The position numbers and the translations under genes were made by a program. From positions 1,007,291-1,049,924 of the forward strand of contig NZ_MAQW01000001.1 in the NCBI RefSeq assembly GCF_001682855.1: DNA of 42,634 nt, given 5' to 3'. A model generated the notes under the pieces. It saw only the letters and a program-made list of their open reading frames with translations. It searched no databases and had not been told where the DNA came from. Of this stretch, positions 17,340 through 24,715 are shown one piece after another. Positions within the stretch are counted from its first letter, which is position 1; each line of letters opens with the position of its first letter. The DNA comes from Bacillus sp. FJAT-27264. GTDB taxonomy: Bacteria; Bacillota; Bacilli; Paenibacillales; Paenibacillaceae.

Positions 17340-17903
17340 CTATAGCTCCTGATACTGAACTAAGCTTCTTTCTATACAACCGCCCATTATTCTGCTGACT
17401 TTATGCACAATTACATCGGGGTCAGTGTTGGCTCCAGCCTTCAACCATTGGATCACTTGCTCCAAAACAGCGAGTGAATAGAAGTCAGCAATCTCCTCCC
17501 TGACCTGTGAACTTGTCGCGTGGTCCCTCGCCAGCTCTTCAACGACTTCACTAGCTACACCGTAGATGACATCGTACAGGAACTTTTCCAGATGCTCGCG
17601 GCCTAGTGAATGAAAGGTGTTGAGGCAAATGGTCTTATTCTTCTCAGTATAGTGCAGTACACTACGGAAGCCCTGCTGCCAGCCGGAGTAATTGCGGTAC
17701 TGCTCCAATCCCTCAATAATTTCGGTCTGATAGACCCAGCCGAGCAGCTCATATATATCGTGAAAATGATTGTAGAAGGTATGCCGGGTCAGACCGCAAT
17801 CATCGGTTATCTGACCGATTGTGATCTTATGGAGAGGTCTCGTCAGCATCAGCTTTTTCAACGAACGAGCCAGGGCATTTTTCGTAATTTGCGAATTAGA
17901 CAT
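17340..17903 (-). CDS. TetR-family transcriptional regulator (DhaS-like C-terminal domain)
   Basis: The 187-aa protein has an N-terminal helix-turn-helix (about residues 10-55) with KITIGQITDDCGLTRHTFYNHF, the recognition helix pattern of TetR proteins. The C-terminal part resembles the TetR_C domain found in dihydroxyacetone-kinase regulators, but the ligand cannot be told. A very strong AAGGAGGT lies 5 nt before the ATG. It precedes the glycerophosphodiester uptake operon on the same strand with a ~300-bp gap containing two palindromes, so it may control that operon. This is inference from position only. Confidence 0.85.
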   Translation of the reverse strand: MSNSQITKNALARSLKKLMLTRPLHKITIGQITDDCGLTRHTFYNHFHDIYELLGWVYQTEIIEGLEQYRNYSGWQQGFRSVLHYTEKNKTICLNTFHSLGREHLEKFLYDVIYGVASEVVEELARDHATSSQVREEIADFYSLAVLEQVIQWLKAGANTDPDVIVHKVSRIMGGCIERSLVQYQEL

Positions 17904-18002
17904 GTGTTACCTCCTTGGAATGAGCTAAATTGGTGTTTAAAGAACATGCGTCATCGTACGTGGGCGTGATCGCTGCGGGGCGAAGGGTGCTTACGATCGC
18001 TG

Positions 18003-18055
18003 TTAAAGTCCGATTTCAGTGATTGAATTTTTTTGATGTGGAAATCGGACTTTAA
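18003..18055. repeat. 15-bp perfect inverted repeat with a T-rich loop
   Basis: TTAAAGTCCGATTTC (18003-18017) and GAAATCGGACTTTAA (18041-18055) are exact inverted copies separated by 23 bp. It could form a stable hairpin in either transcript, but there is no gene to which it is obviously linked. Confidence 0.65.
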
Positions 18056-18187
18056 AGGCGAATGCTTCGATTCTACAACATCCCTTCGTCCCTCCGCTGT
18101 TCGGTTTTTGTGTATAAATCAACATTTTTAAAACCTTAAAGATGAACGCTTCGATTCTACAACATTCCTTCGTTCCTCGCTGTGCGG
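18052..18187 (+). repeat. Two ~52-bp direct repeats
   Basis: Copies at 18052-18104 and 18136-18187 share TTAAAG..GAA.GCTTCG followed by ATTCTACAACAT.CCTTCG and a CTCCGCTGT-like tail, at a period of 84 bp. An inverted, more divergent relative of the tail (CGCTGCGGGGCGAAGGGTG) occurs around 17970. It looks like a dispersed intergenic family. Confidence 0.6.
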
Positions 18188-18586
18188 CTTATGCCCATAA
18201 GCCAATGTTTTTCCGTAGATGCAGGAGCAAAGAATTCACATTAATAAGGAGTGCTTCTTACGTCCGTGTGGACTTCTCTTGCTCAATAGTTGAAAGTGTC
18301 GGCATAAAAAAAGGTAATCAGTCTACATTAGAATAAGATGCTATACTGGACAGTCAAAAGTACGTGTCGAAAAATCGTAACCTACTATAACATTACAAAA
18401 GCGGGGTCTGCCTCATATGGTTTATACACGAACACCGTATAAAATACACTTCACTAAGTATGTACGGGGAGCTTATTGAGCGCTTAAGCTGAGAAACAAA
18501 CTGAATGGGAAACTTAACATCGATTCAACGTTTAAAATAACGGCATTTTTGTGCCTTATATGGATCGTTTTAGATTAAAAAAGGAA

Positions 18587-18716
18587 ATTAAGAGCATTAT
18601 TGCACCTTATTTCCTCACTTTCCCCTCAAAAGGTGCTATACCGCAAGAATTAACATACAAATATGTCCTTAATTAAATCATTACTTCCTTTATAGATAAA
18701 TTAAGGTACAAAAATA
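18587..18716. repeat. AT-rich ~130-bp dispersed element, copy 2
   Basis: This copy begins ATTAAGAGCA and TATTGCACCTTA and ends TTAAGGTACAAAAATATT, matching the element at 20-150 at both ends and in length. An additional inverted end motif, GCATTTTTGTGCCTTA, lies at 18543-18558. Confidence 0.55.
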
Positions 18717-19069
18717 TTCTTATTTCCGTATTCACAAGGCTGGAAGCAAACCGACGCTGAGCCAGCTAACCCCTCCCATGTCACTCAAAGGATGGGACAG
18801 GGGGCCGCGGCTGCGAAAGGATTCGGTCAAGCGCTGCTGCTGGTGGACCTTGAATTCTTGTGCCGTAGTATCCGAGGCTGCGGCGGTCGATTATTTACGC
18901 AAGTCTATTTTCCTCCTGTTTGCTCAGGCACTCGCACGTTTCCCTAACGAAAATAATGAAATCCAAGCAGGATACCTCTAGTATGGACGAGGAATTGCGG
19001 GCTTCTTAGTGGTGTAGTACTTTTCACTGTATTCCGTTAAAATGTGAAAAAAAGTACAATTTACTCATG

Positions 19070-19104
19070 AAAAAAGATGACTCCTGACAGATGCAGAAGT
19101 CACC
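19070..19104 (-). terminator. Terminator of the spoIIA operon
   Basis: On the minus strand a hairpin with arms around GTGACT.CTG and CAG.AGTCA (about 19076-19104, one mismatch) is followed by TTTTTT. It lies 50-80 bp after the sigF stop codon. Confidence 0.7.
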
Positions 19105-19155
19105 TTGTTATCTGAATCCTTTTATCGTCATACTCCTACTTTACCCATTTATAGC

Positions 19156-19911
19156 TCACTGGGCAATCTGCTCCCTGATATTTGCCAGGATCTTCTTCTC
19201 CAGCCTCGACACCTGAACCTGAGAGATGCCAAGGCGGCTGGCGACCTCTGATTGCGTCTGATCCCGGTAGTAGCGCAGATAGACGATCAGCCGCTCCCGC
19301 TCGCTCAAAGCTCCAATGGCCTCGCTCAGCGCTAGCTTATCGAACCACCGCTCCTGGGTCTCGTCGGCAATCTGGTCAATCAGGGTGATAGGATCACCAT
19401 CATTCTCGAACACGGTCTCGTGAATCGAGGTCGGCGGCTTGTTGGCCTCCTGAGCAAACACAATTTCTTCCGGTGTTACGCCCAGTGCTTCAGCCACCTC
19501 GCCGATGGTCGGCAAGCGATCCAGCGTCTTGGACATCTCATCCTTCATCTTGCGCACCTTGTTGGCCATCTCCTTAAGAGAACGACTGACCTTCAGAGTG
19601 CCGTCGTCCCGTAAGAAGCGCTGAATCTCACCGATAATCATCGGCACGGCATAGGTAGAGAATTTGACCTCATAGCTTAGATCGAATTTATCAACGGACT
19701 TCAGGAGTCCGATACAACCGATCTGGAACAAATCGTCAGGCTCATATCCGCGGTTCATGAACCGCTGCACCACCGACCAGACCAGGCGGATATTGCAGCT
19801 TACGAGCGTGTCTCGGGCCAGGTTATCCCCGGCCTGACTAAGCGCGATAAGACGTTTGACCTCCGCATCGTCCAAATAGGTCGGCGGAGCTTTTTTAGCT
19901 TCAGCATCCAT
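19156..19911 (-). CDS. sigF: RNA polymerase sigma-F factor (forespore, early)
   Basis: Sigma-F directs the first forespore-specific gene set in sporulation. The 251-aa protein shows region 2 (DDLFQIGCIGLLKSVDKFD, then FSTYAVPMIIGEIQRFLRDDG), region 3 and a C-terminal region 4 helix-turn-helix (SEVASRLGISQVQVSRLEKK). It is the third gene after spoIIAA and spoIIAB, 11 nt downstream of spoIIAB. SpoIIAB holds the protein inactive until SpoIIAA is dephosphorylated (family knowledge). Length and motifs are standard. Confidence 0.97.
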   Translation of the reverse strand: MDAEAKKAPPTYLDDAEVKRLIALSQAGDNLARDTLVSCNIRLVWSVVQRFMNRGYEPDDLFQIGCIGLLKSVDKFDLSYEVKFSTYAVPMIIGEIQRFLRDDGTLKVSRSLKEMANKVRKMKDEMSKTLDRLPTIGEVAEALGVTPEEIVFAQEANKPPTSIHETVFENDGDPITLIDQIADETQERWFDKLALSEAIGALSERERLIVYLRYYRDQTQSEVASRLGISQVQVSRLEKKILANIREQIAQ

Positions 19912-19922
19912 GGCTCCAACCC

Positions 19923-20378
19923 CTAATTGTATAAAGCTTTTTTCGAGACGATGGTTTTCTTCATTGTGATGGAGGTACCGCGCCCCGGTTCACTGGTTAC
20001 TTCAAATTCATCCATGAAATTTTCCATAATGGTAAAACCCATTCCCGACCGCTCCAGCTCCGGCTTGGAGGTATATAGTGGCTGCTGTGCCAGCTCCAGA
20101 TCCTCGATCCCCCGTCCGTTGTCCTCAATGGTCAAGCGTACGGTCTCGTTATCAATGGACGCCGAGATGCTGACAACGCCGCTGGGGTCACTGTCATACC
20201 CGTGGATAATGCAATTGGTAACGGCCTCCGACACGACGGTCTTCAGGTCATTCAGCTCATCCATCGTGGGGTCCAGCCGGGAGACAAAAGCCGCCACAAC
20301 CACACGTGCGAACGACTCATTCTCCGAGAGCGCAGCGAACTGCACATGCATGAAGTTACCGGCTTGGCTATTAGTCAT
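19923..20378 (-). CDS. spoIIAB: Anti-sigma-F factor SpoIIAB
   Basis: SpoIIAB is a GHKL-fold serine kinase that binds and inhibits sigma-F and phosphorylates SpoIIAA. The 151-aa protein has the N box in [17 protein letters not shown], the G1 box [10 protein letters not shown] and the G2 box [17 protein letters not shown]. Its start overlaps the SpoIIAA stop as ATGA (20375-20378) with GGAGG in the end of spoIIAA, so the partners are translationally coupled, which fits their fixed stoichiometry. Confidence 0.97.
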   Translation of the reverse strand: MTNSQAGNFMHVQFAALSENESFARVVVAAFVSRLDPTMDELNDLKTVVSEAVTNCIIHGYDSDPSGVVSISASIDNETVRLTIEDNGRGIEDLELAQQPLYTSKPELERSGMGFTIMENFMDEFEVTSEPGRGTSITMKKTIVSKKALYN

Positions 20379-20728
20379 AACGCAACCTCCAAATCCGAGA
20401 GTGCAGCGCTCTCGTCGTCATATAAGGGCATAATCTTGAACAAGCCCGACATTTCAAGCAGCCGCTGTACGGGTGCGGTCGCATCGCATACCGCCATTTT
20501 TCCACCTTTAGCGCGAATCAGCTTGTACCTTCCCAGAATAACGCCAAGGCCCGAGCTGTCCATGAATTGCAAATGTTTGAGACTCAGCACCAGATGCTCG
20601 ACCTGGCCCCGCATAATCGCTTCATCCATATCCATCCGTACATAATCGGCGGCGTGATGGTCCAGCTCCCCTGACAAACGGACAATCAGCACACCCCGGT
20701 GATGCTCCATTTCCACATGAGAATTCAT
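20375..20728 (-). CDS. spoIIAA: Anti-anti-sigma-F factor SpoIIAA
   Basis: The 117-aa STAS-domain protein releases sigma-F from SpoIIAB when unphosphorylated. The phosphorylatable serine lies in the conserved [16 protein letters not shown] segment. I start at 20728 ([13 protein letters not shown]), with GAGGAG 10 nt upstream. The frame can be extended to 20845, but that extension would run over the predicted sigma-H promoter at 20806-20833 and is not part of the family. It is the first gene of the three-gene spoIIA operon. Confidence 0.95.
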   Translation of the reverse strand: MNSHVEMEHHRGVLIVRLSGELDHHAADYVRMDMDEAIMRGQVEHLVLSLKHLQFMDSSGLGVILGRYKLIRAKGGKMAVCDATAPVQRLLEMSGLFKIMPLYDDESAALSDLEVAL

Positions 20729-20805
20729 GTTTGCCACTCTCCTCTTCGTTGCTTTGAAAAACTGCCCATGAACAGGAATCACTTGCTCACTCTTCACAAG
20801 ACAAG

Positions 20806-20833
20806 GTTTTCTACGCGGCAAATCAGGAATCCT
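20806..20833 (-). promoter_or_regulatory. Candidate sigma-H promoter of the spoIIA operon
   Basis: On the minus strand AGGATTC (20833-20827) and GTAGAAAAC (20814-20806), 12 bp apart, match the sigma-H pattern RnAGGAwww / RnnGAATww in spacing and, with one core mismatch, in sequence. In B. subtilis spoIIA is transcribed by sigma-H. The site lies 80-100 bp upstream of spoIIAA, just after the dacF terminator. Confidence 0.5.
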
Positions 20834-20858
20834 GCCTCCCGACAAAACTAGAAGAAAA

Positions 20859-20887
20859 CCCCTATGAATCTACAGAATACATAGGGG
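20859..20887 (-). terminator. Terminator between dacF and the spoIIA operon
   Basis: Arms CCCCTATG (20859-20866) and CATAGGGG (20880-20887) pair perfectly, and TTTTC follows on the minus strand. It separates dacF from spoIIA transcription. Confidence 0.75.
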
Positions 20888-20908
20888 GCATCTACAAAAT
20901 GTACGGAA

Positions 20909-22111
20909 TTAATCCGCGGTGAATAGCGACCCTGCCGTCCGCTTGAACAGCTTCCACCAGCCCGCCTTCGGCACCGCCTCACCAGCCTTCAGCTCATATT
21001 CCTTGATCACACTAGTACCTTGGTATACGACTAGCTTGCCGACGGTCTGTCCTTCAGCTACAGGCGCTTTAATACTCTCCGGCAGCACCAATTCGTGACG
21101 GATGCCCTCCTGAGTGACACCTTTCTTCAGCAGAATGCTGTAGGCATCCTTGGCTGTAATCGGCAACGTCTTCTTCACGCCCTTCTCAATGTTAAGCGTG
21201 GCGATCGTGTCACCGGCCTTGTGGATCGTATGCAGTTTATACTGCGAGAACAGGTAGTCGAACATCCCCGATACCTCGCTGTTGCGGGTCTTCGTGTTCG
21301 GCTCGCCCAGCACAACGGCCACGGCGCGCAGCCCATCTCTTGCAGCTGTAGCGGACAGGCAGAATTTAGCCTCCGAGGTGTAGCCAGTCTTCAGACCGTC
21401 TGCACCGGTGTAGAAGCGGACCAGTTTGTTCGTGTTCACCAGCCAGAACGGCTTGGACGAATCCTTACGCAGATAATCCTGATAGGAGCCGGTATATTTA
21501 ATAATCCGCTCATGCTTCAGCAGTTCCCGGCTCATCACGGCGATGTCATGGGCTGAGGAATAATGATTAGTCGCCGGAAGTCCATTGCAGTTGGCGAAAT
21601 GGGTATCCTTCAGTCCCAGTTCCTCCGCCCGCTTGTTCATCATATCGACAAAAGCACTCTCCGAGCCGGCCAGCTTCTCCGCCATCGCCACAGAAGCATC
21701 ATTGCCGGAGGCCATAGCGATGCCTTTCAGCATCTCATCCACCGTCATTTCTTCACCCGGCTCCAGAAAAATCTGCGAACCACCCATCGACGCCGCGTAT
21801 TCACTGGTCCGAACCTTGTCATCCAGCTTCAGCCGGCCATCATCCAGCGCCTCTACCGTCAGCAGCATGGTCATAATCTTGGTGATGCTGGCTGGTGGCA
21901 GCTTGTCATGACTGTTCTTCTCATAGATCACTGTACCGGTACCCGCATCCATCAGGATGGCGGAACGTGCCCCTGGCGCTAAGTCAACAGCGGCAGCCGT
22001 GCCGCCCTTAGCCTTACTTTTTTCCTCCGCAAAAACACCTGAGGCCGGACCCAGGGCCGCGGTACTGATACAGAATGCTAGCAGCAGAGCTGTCCAACGT
22101 TTTTTTCTCAC
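20909..22111 (-). CDS. dacF: D-alanyl-D-alanine carboxypeptidase (DacF, low-molecular-weight PBP)
   Basis: This serine peptidase trims the terminal D-Ala from peptidoglycan stem peptides outside the membrane. The 400-aa precursor has a signal peptide (RKKRWTALLLAFCISTAALG...FAEE) and the active-site motifs SITK, SGN and KTG (GLKTGYT), then a beta-rich C-terminal domain. I place the start at a GTG at 22111, which has AGGAGGGG six nt upstream and gives an ideal signal peptide; the ATG at 22141 has no ribosome binding site. Its position next to spoIIA matches B. subtilis dacF, a forespore-expressed gene acting on spore cortex peptidoglycan. Confidence 0.93.
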   Translation of the reverse strand: MRKKRWTALLLAFCISTAALGPASGVFAEEKSKAKGGTAAAVDLAPGARSAILMDAGTGTVIYEKNSHDKLPPASITKIMTMLLTVEALDDGRLKLDDKVRTSEYAASMGGSQIFLEPGEEMTVDEMLKGIAMASGNDASVAMAEKLAGSESAFVDMMNKRAEELGLKDTHFANCNGLPATNHYSSAHDIAVMSRELLKHERIIKYTGSYQDYLRKDSSKPFWLVNTNKLVRFYTGADGLKTGYTSEAKFCLSATAARDGLRAVAVVLGEPNTKTRNSEVSGMFDYLFSQYKLHTIHKAGDTIATLNIEKGVKKTLPITAKDAYSILLKKGVTQEGIRHELVLPESIKAPVAEGQTVGKLVVYQGTSVIKEYELKAGEAVPKAGWWKLFKRTAGSLFTAD

Positions 22112-22231
22112 AAAAGTCCCCTCCTGAACGTTAACCTTCATTTCACAGGTACTGTGTTCCAGTTTCGTCAGAAAGGGACATTAATATTCCATTTCGCAGG
22201 GAAAAAATCTGAATTATTTTCCGGCAGAAAA

Positions 22232-23254
22232 CTATTTTCTTACAGCATGAATATAATGTACTGTCTCGAATGCAGACAAATAATCCGTCCTATTCTCAAA
22301 TAGGAGTTTGTTCATCATTTCAGGTGATAGATGCTCTTTAATCTGTAATCCTGACTTTTCCAACATGCTTGTAATTTCATCACATGTAAACCCTGATTTT
22401 ATCGGTTCCCCGCTTGCTTCAGCAAATTTCACCAGGTTTTCCACCCGATTAGACATTCCCTTTTCTTCAAAAAGTTTTTCAGTTGCATAATCAAACACAA
22501 TAGAACTACCTGATGGGACATTTGCAAAAAAATGTTGCATCAAGGAAGCGTTTTCTTCTTTTGATAAATAATATGTGACACCCAACAGGCTAAAGAACGT
22601 TTTCTCGTTTTCAAATCCTTCCTTTACTAAGCTTTGATGAGAAAATTCAGTAGTAAAGTCCATTGGTACAAAATAAAGATTATCAGGGATATCGAATTTA
22701 GCAGCTGCTAGCTTTTTTTTCTTAAACACTTGTGTATCCGGATGATCAATTTCAAAGATCTTTAAACTGCTTTGTAATTCCGGAAACCGGAGTGCGAAAG
22801 TATCCAGGCCAGCGCCTAGTATGACATACTGCTTTAGGCCAGACTTTACTTCATCAAGTAACACTTTTTCACAATAGGCAGAGCGTGCTAGAGGTATTGA
22901 AGATACCTGAACTTGTGTAATCCATTTTAAAATTTTATCTGATTCATCTTTAAACCTTTCTCCGATATCTTTATTAAAAAATTGTATACCGTCAATCAAA
23001 TTTTTACTGATAGCTGAAAATTCCTCTTTGGAAATCAACTTATTTACAATAAAATCATCTACCACTTTCGGTGAATCATACCTACTATGATACGCCCTAC
23101 CAAAAGCTGATACTAAGGAAGTTAAACTAGCCCCATTTTGTTCTGAATCTGTTTCCACAGAAGCATCTAATTCTTCTGGTATGTCGCTTTTACTATTGTA
23201 TGTTCGGTCAAATGCTGAACCTAAAGCTGTTACGTTAGACTCCGTTGGTTTCAA
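22232..23254 (-). CDS. Class I SAM-dependent methyltransferase, LCMT-like O-methyltransferase family, with duplicated N-terminus
   Basis: The 340-aa protein belongs to the leucine-carboxyl/polyketide O-methyltransferase-like family. Visible landmarks are ARSAYCEKVLLDEV, the SAM-binding VILGAGLDTFALRFPE, the acidic EIDHPDTQ loop and LLGVTYYLSKEE. Substrate unknown. Residues about 6-31 and 42-67 are an imperfect tandem duplication (T-x-L-x-SAF-x-R-x-Y-x-S...D-x-P pattern), so this copy has one extra N-terminal unit. The start is a TTG at 23254 with GGAGG 8 nt upstream. The gene is more AT-rich than dacF and pdp around it, and its insertion breaks the usual synteny, suggesting acquisition. Confidence 0.82.
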   Translation of the reverse strand: MKPTESNVTALGSAFDRTYNSKSDIPEELDASVETDSEQNGASLTSLVSAFGRAYHSRYDSPKVVDDFIVNKLISKEEFSAISKNLIDGIQFFNKDIGERFKDESDKILKWITQVQVSSIPLARSAYCEKVLLDEVKSGLKQYVILGAGLDTFALRFPELQSSLKIFEIDHPDTQVFKKKKLAAAKFDIPDNLYFVPMDFTTEFSHQSLVKEGFENEKTFFSLLGVTYYLSKEENASLMQHFFANVPSGSSIVFDYATEKLFEEKGMSNRVENLVKFAEASGEPIKSGFTCDEITSMLEKSGLQIKEHLSPEMMNKLLFENRTDYLSAFETVHYIHAVRK

Positions 23255-23347
23255 TACGTTTTCCTCCCAAATTGAAAATGTTTTGGTAGATGTAAAAGTA
23301 CGGACAGTCAGTCTCAACTTCTATCAGTTATACTATATGATCTTTCT

Positions 23348-23383
23348 TAAACTACCACCCGCTCAAAGCAGGTGGTAGTTTAA
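23348..23383. repeat. 13-bp perfect inverted repeat between methyltransferase and acyltransferase genes
   Basis: TTAAACTACCACC (23348-23360) and GGTGGTAGTTTAA (23371-23383) enclose a 10-nt loop. On the plus strand a T7 run follows, but no plus-strand gene ends here. On the minus strand it lies ~55 bp after the acyltransferase stop and may stop that transcript. The shape also recalls the end hairpins of IS200/IS605 elements, but no transposase remnant is seen. Confidence 0.55.
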
Positions 23384-23436
23384 AGCTTTTTTTGACATTG
23401 CTTTCGATCCAATTATGGCTCAAAAAGGTTATGGAT

Positions 23437-24483
23437 TTATGAAATGGATTCGACGCTAACGGCATTCTGGGCCGCTCCTCGTTCACTGTAGCTTACAGCA
23501 GGGCGGCTTTTGCCACTGTGGCCGAGATAGAGTCTCGACAGCACTGGAAAACGGACAATCACCATAGCGAGGAGCAACGGAATGACTACACCTACCAGCG
23601 TGAACGGTACCAGTCCATATTCCATCCCCAGCAAATACTTCAGACCATAATTGATCGGCAAATGCAGGTACATGATCGCAATCGTATTGCGCCCCAAATC
23701 TCCCAGCCATTTCAGCGGTATCAGTTTTGACAGCCAGAACACCAAGGCACAGATCGTCAACGAAATAACTAACGGAATGACCAGATCCAGCAGCAATGCG
23801 TCATATTGCTTGTATTTCATATTAAGGCTGTAGCTGATTACCCCGGCATGGTCCAAATAGAACGCAGCCGCGCTAACCAGTAATATGACCGGAACAATGA
23901 ACCAGCGGCCAATGATGGCCGGAATCGCCTTCTTCCCATAGTACCCGAGGGCATAATAAGTAATCGCCAGCAAGGACACATCGATGTTCCAAGGGAGATT
24001 GAAGTTCTTCAGGGAAGTCATAGAAATCACATGGGCAAGCAGATAACACGAGGCGATCAGGAGGAATTGGGTCACGCCGCGGAAACGGGTAATGTATCCG
24101 AAGATCAGTTGTGTAAACAACAGGCAGGTAATGAACCAAAACACACCGTAGGGACCGGTAAGTGACAGACCTCCGTAGAGCAGTCTGGCGATATTTTCGG
24201 CAAACCCCTTTAAATTAAGTGTAAACAAGAGCATTACAGTCGTAATGAGTAGTCCGTAGGCAAGATAGGGCGTCATCAGCCCCTTGGTCCGTTTCACAGC
24301 CCACCCAATGTAGCGCGCCGGGTCAACTGGCTTAAATACCATACCGCTCAGCAAGAAGAACAACGGCATCCGAAACCAGGACAAATAATGATTGGCGAAG
24401 ACATCACCCGAATGTCCCATCACTACAAAAATAATACTTAGGCCTTTGGCCGCGTCAATCCACAGCTCCCGCCTTTTCTCCAT
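23437..24483 (-). CDS. Membrane acyltransferase, acyltransferase-3 / fucose 4-O-acetylase-like family
   Basis: The 348-aa polytopic membrane protein (about ten hydrophobic segments) has the family hallmarks: DAAKGLSIIFVVMGHSG at the N-terminus with the conserved histidine, and FRMPLFFLLSGMVFK shortly after. Such enzymes move acetyl or other acyl groups across or at the membrane onto cell-surface sugars. The substrate cannot be told. GGAG lies 5 nt before the ATG. It sits between the nucleoside salvage genes and the methyltransferase, in a place where B. subtilis goes directly from pupG to dacF. A surface-polymer modification role is the most reasonable guess. Confidence 0.85.
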   Translation of the reverse strand: MEKRRELWIDAAKGLSIIFVVMGHSGDVFANHYLSWFRMPLFFLLSGMVFKPVDPARYIGWAVKRTKGLMTPYLAYGLLITTVMLLFTLNLKGFAENIARLLYGGLSLTGPYGVFWFITCLLFTQLIFGYITRFRGVTQFLLIASCYLLAHVISMTSLKNFNLPWNIDVSLLAITYYALGYYGKKAIPAIIGRWFIVPVILLVSAAAFYLDHAGVISYSLNMKYKQYDALLLDLVIPLVISLTICALVFWLSKLIPLKWLGDLGRNTIAIMYLHLPINYGLKYLLGMEYGLVPFTLVGVVIPLLLAMVIVRFPVLSRLYLGHSGKSRPAVSYSERGAAQNAVSVESIS

Positions 24484-24618
24484 ACGCGCTCCAGCTCCTC
24501 ACAGATATAGTCTCTTTTGAGAAAATAGTATAGGGGAGAGAAGTGATCATTTCAATTTTAAATGATTATTTCCTGAAACTTTCATGCTGAGGACCTATAG
24601 GGAACGTCACCATTCCAT

Positions 24619-24652
24619 AAAAAAATGGGCCATCCGTTGACCGGATGACCCA
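24619..24652 (-). terminator. Terminator of the deoB-punA-pdp operon
   Basis: Arms TGGGCCATCCG (24626-24636) and CGGATGACCCA (24642-24652) pair except for one position around a 5-nt loop. On the minus strand TTTTTTT follows. It lies about 65 bp after the pdp stop. Confidence 0.9.
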
Positions 24653-24715
24653 GAGTGTTAACCCAAAAGCTGCTATCGTTCATTTTCCCTATAGGCATAG
24701 GTACAACAGTACCTC

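Larger units (their letters stand above)
17904..19075. other. 1.2-kb non-coding region packed with repeats
   Basis: No gene with a credible start or composition is seen on either strand. The stretch contains a 15-bp perfect inverted repeat (18003-18055), two ~52-bp direct repeats (18052-18187), the palindrome GGCTTATGCCCATAAGCC (about 18186-18203) and an AT-rich 130-bp element (18587-18716). It lies between the TetR gene and the sigF terminator. Confidence 0.6.

Noticed and set aside
18465..18525. TPP-riboswitch-like start (CGGGGAGC ... GCTGAGA) on the plus strand
   Set aside because: The second conserved half (CTGATCTGGATAATGCCAGCG-like) is missing and no gene lies downstream on the plus strand.
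18778..18981. 67-codon open frame on the plus strand in the repeat-rich gap
   Set aside because: It lacks a ribosome binding site and recognisable protein features, and the surrounding DNA is non-coding.
23348..23400. End of an IS200/IS605-type element
   Set aside because: The hairpin shape is suggestive, but no transposase remnant, second end or target motif could be found; kept only as an inverted repeat.
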